14,735 bases of DNA from SVTX01 sp045632305 (lineage in GTDB: Bacteria; Bacillota; Clostridia; Oscillospirales; CAG-272): the NCBI GenBank assembly GCA_045632305.1, contig JAZQWL010000016.1, positions 1 through 14,735 on the forward strand, in the 5' to 3' direction. This document shows, piece by piece, positions 13,490-14,735 of the stretch. Within the stretch, counting starts at the first letter, position 1. Each line of letters starts with the position of its first letter. The notes beneath the pieces are model-generated. The model saw only the letters and a program-made list of their open reading frames with translations, was not told where the DNA came from and did not search any database. The translations under genes and the position numbers were made by a program.

Positions 13490-13518
13490 TTGAATTTTAG
13501 AAAACTTTTTGATAAAAT
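13490..13518 (+). promoter_or_regulatory. Promoter of the GMP synthase gene
   Basis: -35 TTGAAT (13490-13495) and -10 TAAAAT (13513-13518), 17-base spacer, TGA extension. The leader is about 30 bases, too short for a purine riboswitch. Confidence 0.72.
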
Positions 13519-13556
13519 AATCTTAAATAAACCTACTAAAAGGAAGGTGCAAAAAT

Positions 13557-14540
13557 ATGGAACTTTTATCCAAGCGTCCCGACGATATGCAGAGAATCAC
13601 AACTCCCGAGCTTGCGCAGGCATTTATTGACGAGCAGGTAGCGGCAGTTCGCGCGCAGGTCGGTGACAAAAAGGTATTGCTTGCTCTCTCGGGCGGTGTT
13701 GACAGCTCGGTCGTAGCTGCCCTGCTTATCAAGGCGATAGGGCGTCAGCTCGTTTGCGTTCACGTCAACCACGGCCTTATGAGAAAGGGTGAAAGTGAGC
13801 AGGTCATCGAAATTTTCAAGAACGGTCTTGACGCAAACCTTATCTACGTTGACGCGACCGACAGATTTTTGGATCTTTTAGCCGGCGTTTCCGATCCCGA
13901 GCAGAAGAGAAAGATAATCGGCAATGAATTTATCCGTGTATTTGACGAAGAATCAAGCAAGCTCGAGGGCATTTCCTTCCTTGCTCAGGGTACGATTTAC
14001 CCCGATATTCTTGAATCCGACGGTGTTAAGGCGCACCACAACGTAGGCGGCCTTCCCGAGGATATGGAAATGGAGCTCGTTGAGCCCGTTCGCCTTCTCT
14101 ACAAGGACGAGGTAAGAGTTGTCGGCGAAGCGCTCGGCCTCCCTCACGGTATGGTTTACCGTCAGCCCTTCCCCGGCCCCGGACTCGGCGTTCGTTGTCT
14201 TGGCGCAATCACGCGCGACAGACTCCACGCACTCCGTGAGGCAGATGCAATTTTGCGTGAAGAATTCGACAAGTGCGGTCTTGCCGAGCACGTATGGCAA
14301 TATTTCATCGCTATCCCCGACGTAAAGAGCGTTGGCGTTCGCGAAGGCAAGAGATACGAAGGCTGGCCCGCAATCATCCGCGCGGTCAACACCACCGACG
14401 CCATGAGCGCAACAATCGAAGAGATCCCTTACTCCGTTCTCCACAAGATTACAGATAGAATCACCCACGAGGTTGAAGGTATTAACAGAGTTCTGTACGA
14501 TTTGACTCCGAAGCCGATTGGTACTATTGAATGGGAATGA
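13557..14540 (+). CDS. guaA: GMP synthase, ATP-pyrophosphatase and dimerisation domains only
   Basis: 327 residues. It converts XMP to GMP by adenylating XMP and replacing the adenylate with ammonia. The P-loop SGGVDSS (45-51), the following HVNHGLMRKGE, QGTIYPDILES, RQPFPGPGLGVR and the C-terminal end NRVLYDLTPKPIGTIEWE identify the synthetase and dimerisation domains of GuaA. The N-terminal glutamine amidotransferase domain (about 190 residues in usual bacterial GuaA of about 510) is absent, and the frame starts cleanly at 13557 behind AGGAAGGTG (13541-13549) and a promoter, so it is not a simple truncation. Either a separate glutaminase subunit is encoded elsewhere, as in archaeal two-subunit GMP synthases, or the enzyme uses free ammonia. 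No amidotransferase gene lies beside it in this window. Confidence 0.9.
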   Translation: MELLSKRPDDMQRITTPELAQAFIDEQVAAVRAQVGDKKVLLALSGGVDSSVVAALLIKAIGRQLVCVHVNHGLMRKGESEQVIEIFKNGLDANLIYVDATDRFLDLLAGVSDPEQKRKIIGNEFIRVFDEESSKLEGISFLAQGTIYPDILESDGVKAHHNVGGLPEDMEMELVEPVRLLYKDEVRVVGEALGLPHGMVYRQPFPGPGLGVRCLGAITRDRLHALREADAILREEFDKCGLAEHVWQYFIAIPDVKSVGVREGKRYEGWPAIIRAVNTTDAMSATIEEIPYSVLHKITDRITHEVEGINRVLYDLTPKPIGTIEWE

Positions 14541-14707
14541 TTTTCGTATAGCGAAAATCAACTATGATCGTTTCGCAGAAACGGTCATATCATAACATTT
14601 GGCGAAGCCAAATTCATAACTCTAAACTCATAACTTCTCGTCTCCCCATCTGCGAAACGAGTTATCAGTTATGATTGCCTGCGGCAAGTTATGATTGGCT
14701 TCGCCAA
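14538..14707. repeat. Cluster of mini-hairpins downstream of guaA
   Basis: Six short palindromes fill the non-coding end of the window. TGATTTTCG/CGAAAATCA (14538-14560) includes the guaA stop codon and may act as a weak terminator. The others are TGATCGTTTC/GAAACGGTCA (14565-14587), ATTTGGC-GAA-GCCAAAT (14597-14613), CTCGT/ACGAG (14637-14661), TTGCC-TGC-GGCAA (14675-14687) and TTGGC-TTC-GCCAA (14695-14707). The spacers repeat CATAAC on one side and GTTATG on the other, so the cluster is roughly mirror-symmetric about 14650. Several loops are GAA or its complement TTC, as in the array at 307-665. No gene is seen from 14541 to the window end. Confidence 0.75.
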
Positions 14708-14735
14708 GTTTGAATTTGTAGAAGGCAAGAATGGC

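Noticed and set aside
14714..14735. Start of another inverted tRNA-end copy at the window edge (GTAGAAGGCAAGAATGG)
   Set aside because: The match to GCAGAAGG is too short and the window ends before it can be judged.

Overview
The window looks like a chromosomal segment of an anaerobic, gut-type Clostridia (Bacillota). The reasons are the [FeFe]-hydrogenase and rubrerythrin genes, a FliB-like cysteine-cluster protein, an ECF-transporter S component, strong AGGAGG-type ribosome binding sites, and AT-rich spacers with TGn-extended -10 promoters. I cannot name a genus. No phage, transposase, CRISPR array or plasmid gene is visible; mobile-looking DNA is limited to short palindromic and repeat elements.

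Layout. 1-187: start of a leftward gene that leaves the window, then divergent promoters. 188-300: tRNA-Trp(CCA) and its terminator. 301-784: non-coding repeats, in which three units about 141 bp apart each begin with an inverted, degenerate copy of the tRNA 3' end and carry mini-hairpins, many with GAA loops. 846-1202: a 118-residue protein I do not recognise. 1356-1600: a second copy of the tRNA-type terminator, another inverted tRNA-end copy and microrepeats. 1681-4617: a GH36 alpha-galactosidase and a FliB-family protein. 4696-5202: an ECF S component. 5346-7391 (minus): an M2-type [FeFe]-hydrogenase reading without a stop into a rubrerythrin with two rubredoxin domains. 7560-8849: an MFS transporter followed by a palindromic MITE-like element. 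9057-12723 (minus): a translationally coupled pair of ABC exporter half-transporters. 12900-13415: a GNAT acetyltransferase. 13557-14540: a GMP synthase with only the ATP-pyrophosphatase and dimerisation domains. 14538-14707: a cluster of short hairpins.

How the genes work together. Most genes have their own promoter and terminator, so this is a set of small units rather than one pathway. Two functional groupings are clear. Hydrogenase and rubrerythrin would link H2 turnover to peroxide or oxygen detoxification, and the missing stop codon could make them one polypeptide. The two ABC subunits form one heterodimeric exporter whose sequence deviations both fall in the same composite ATP site. 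The alpha-galactosidase has no signal peptide and should act on oligosaccharides already in the cytoplasm; the MFS protein is not adjacent and cannot be assigned as its transporter.

The observations most worth following are the in-frame hydrogenase-rubrerythrin fusion with an intact internal ribosome binding site, the inverted duplication of the tRNA-Trp 3' end and its repeat array, the GMP synthase without a glutaminase domain, and an orphan promoter-terminator stub downstream of the hydrogenase gene.
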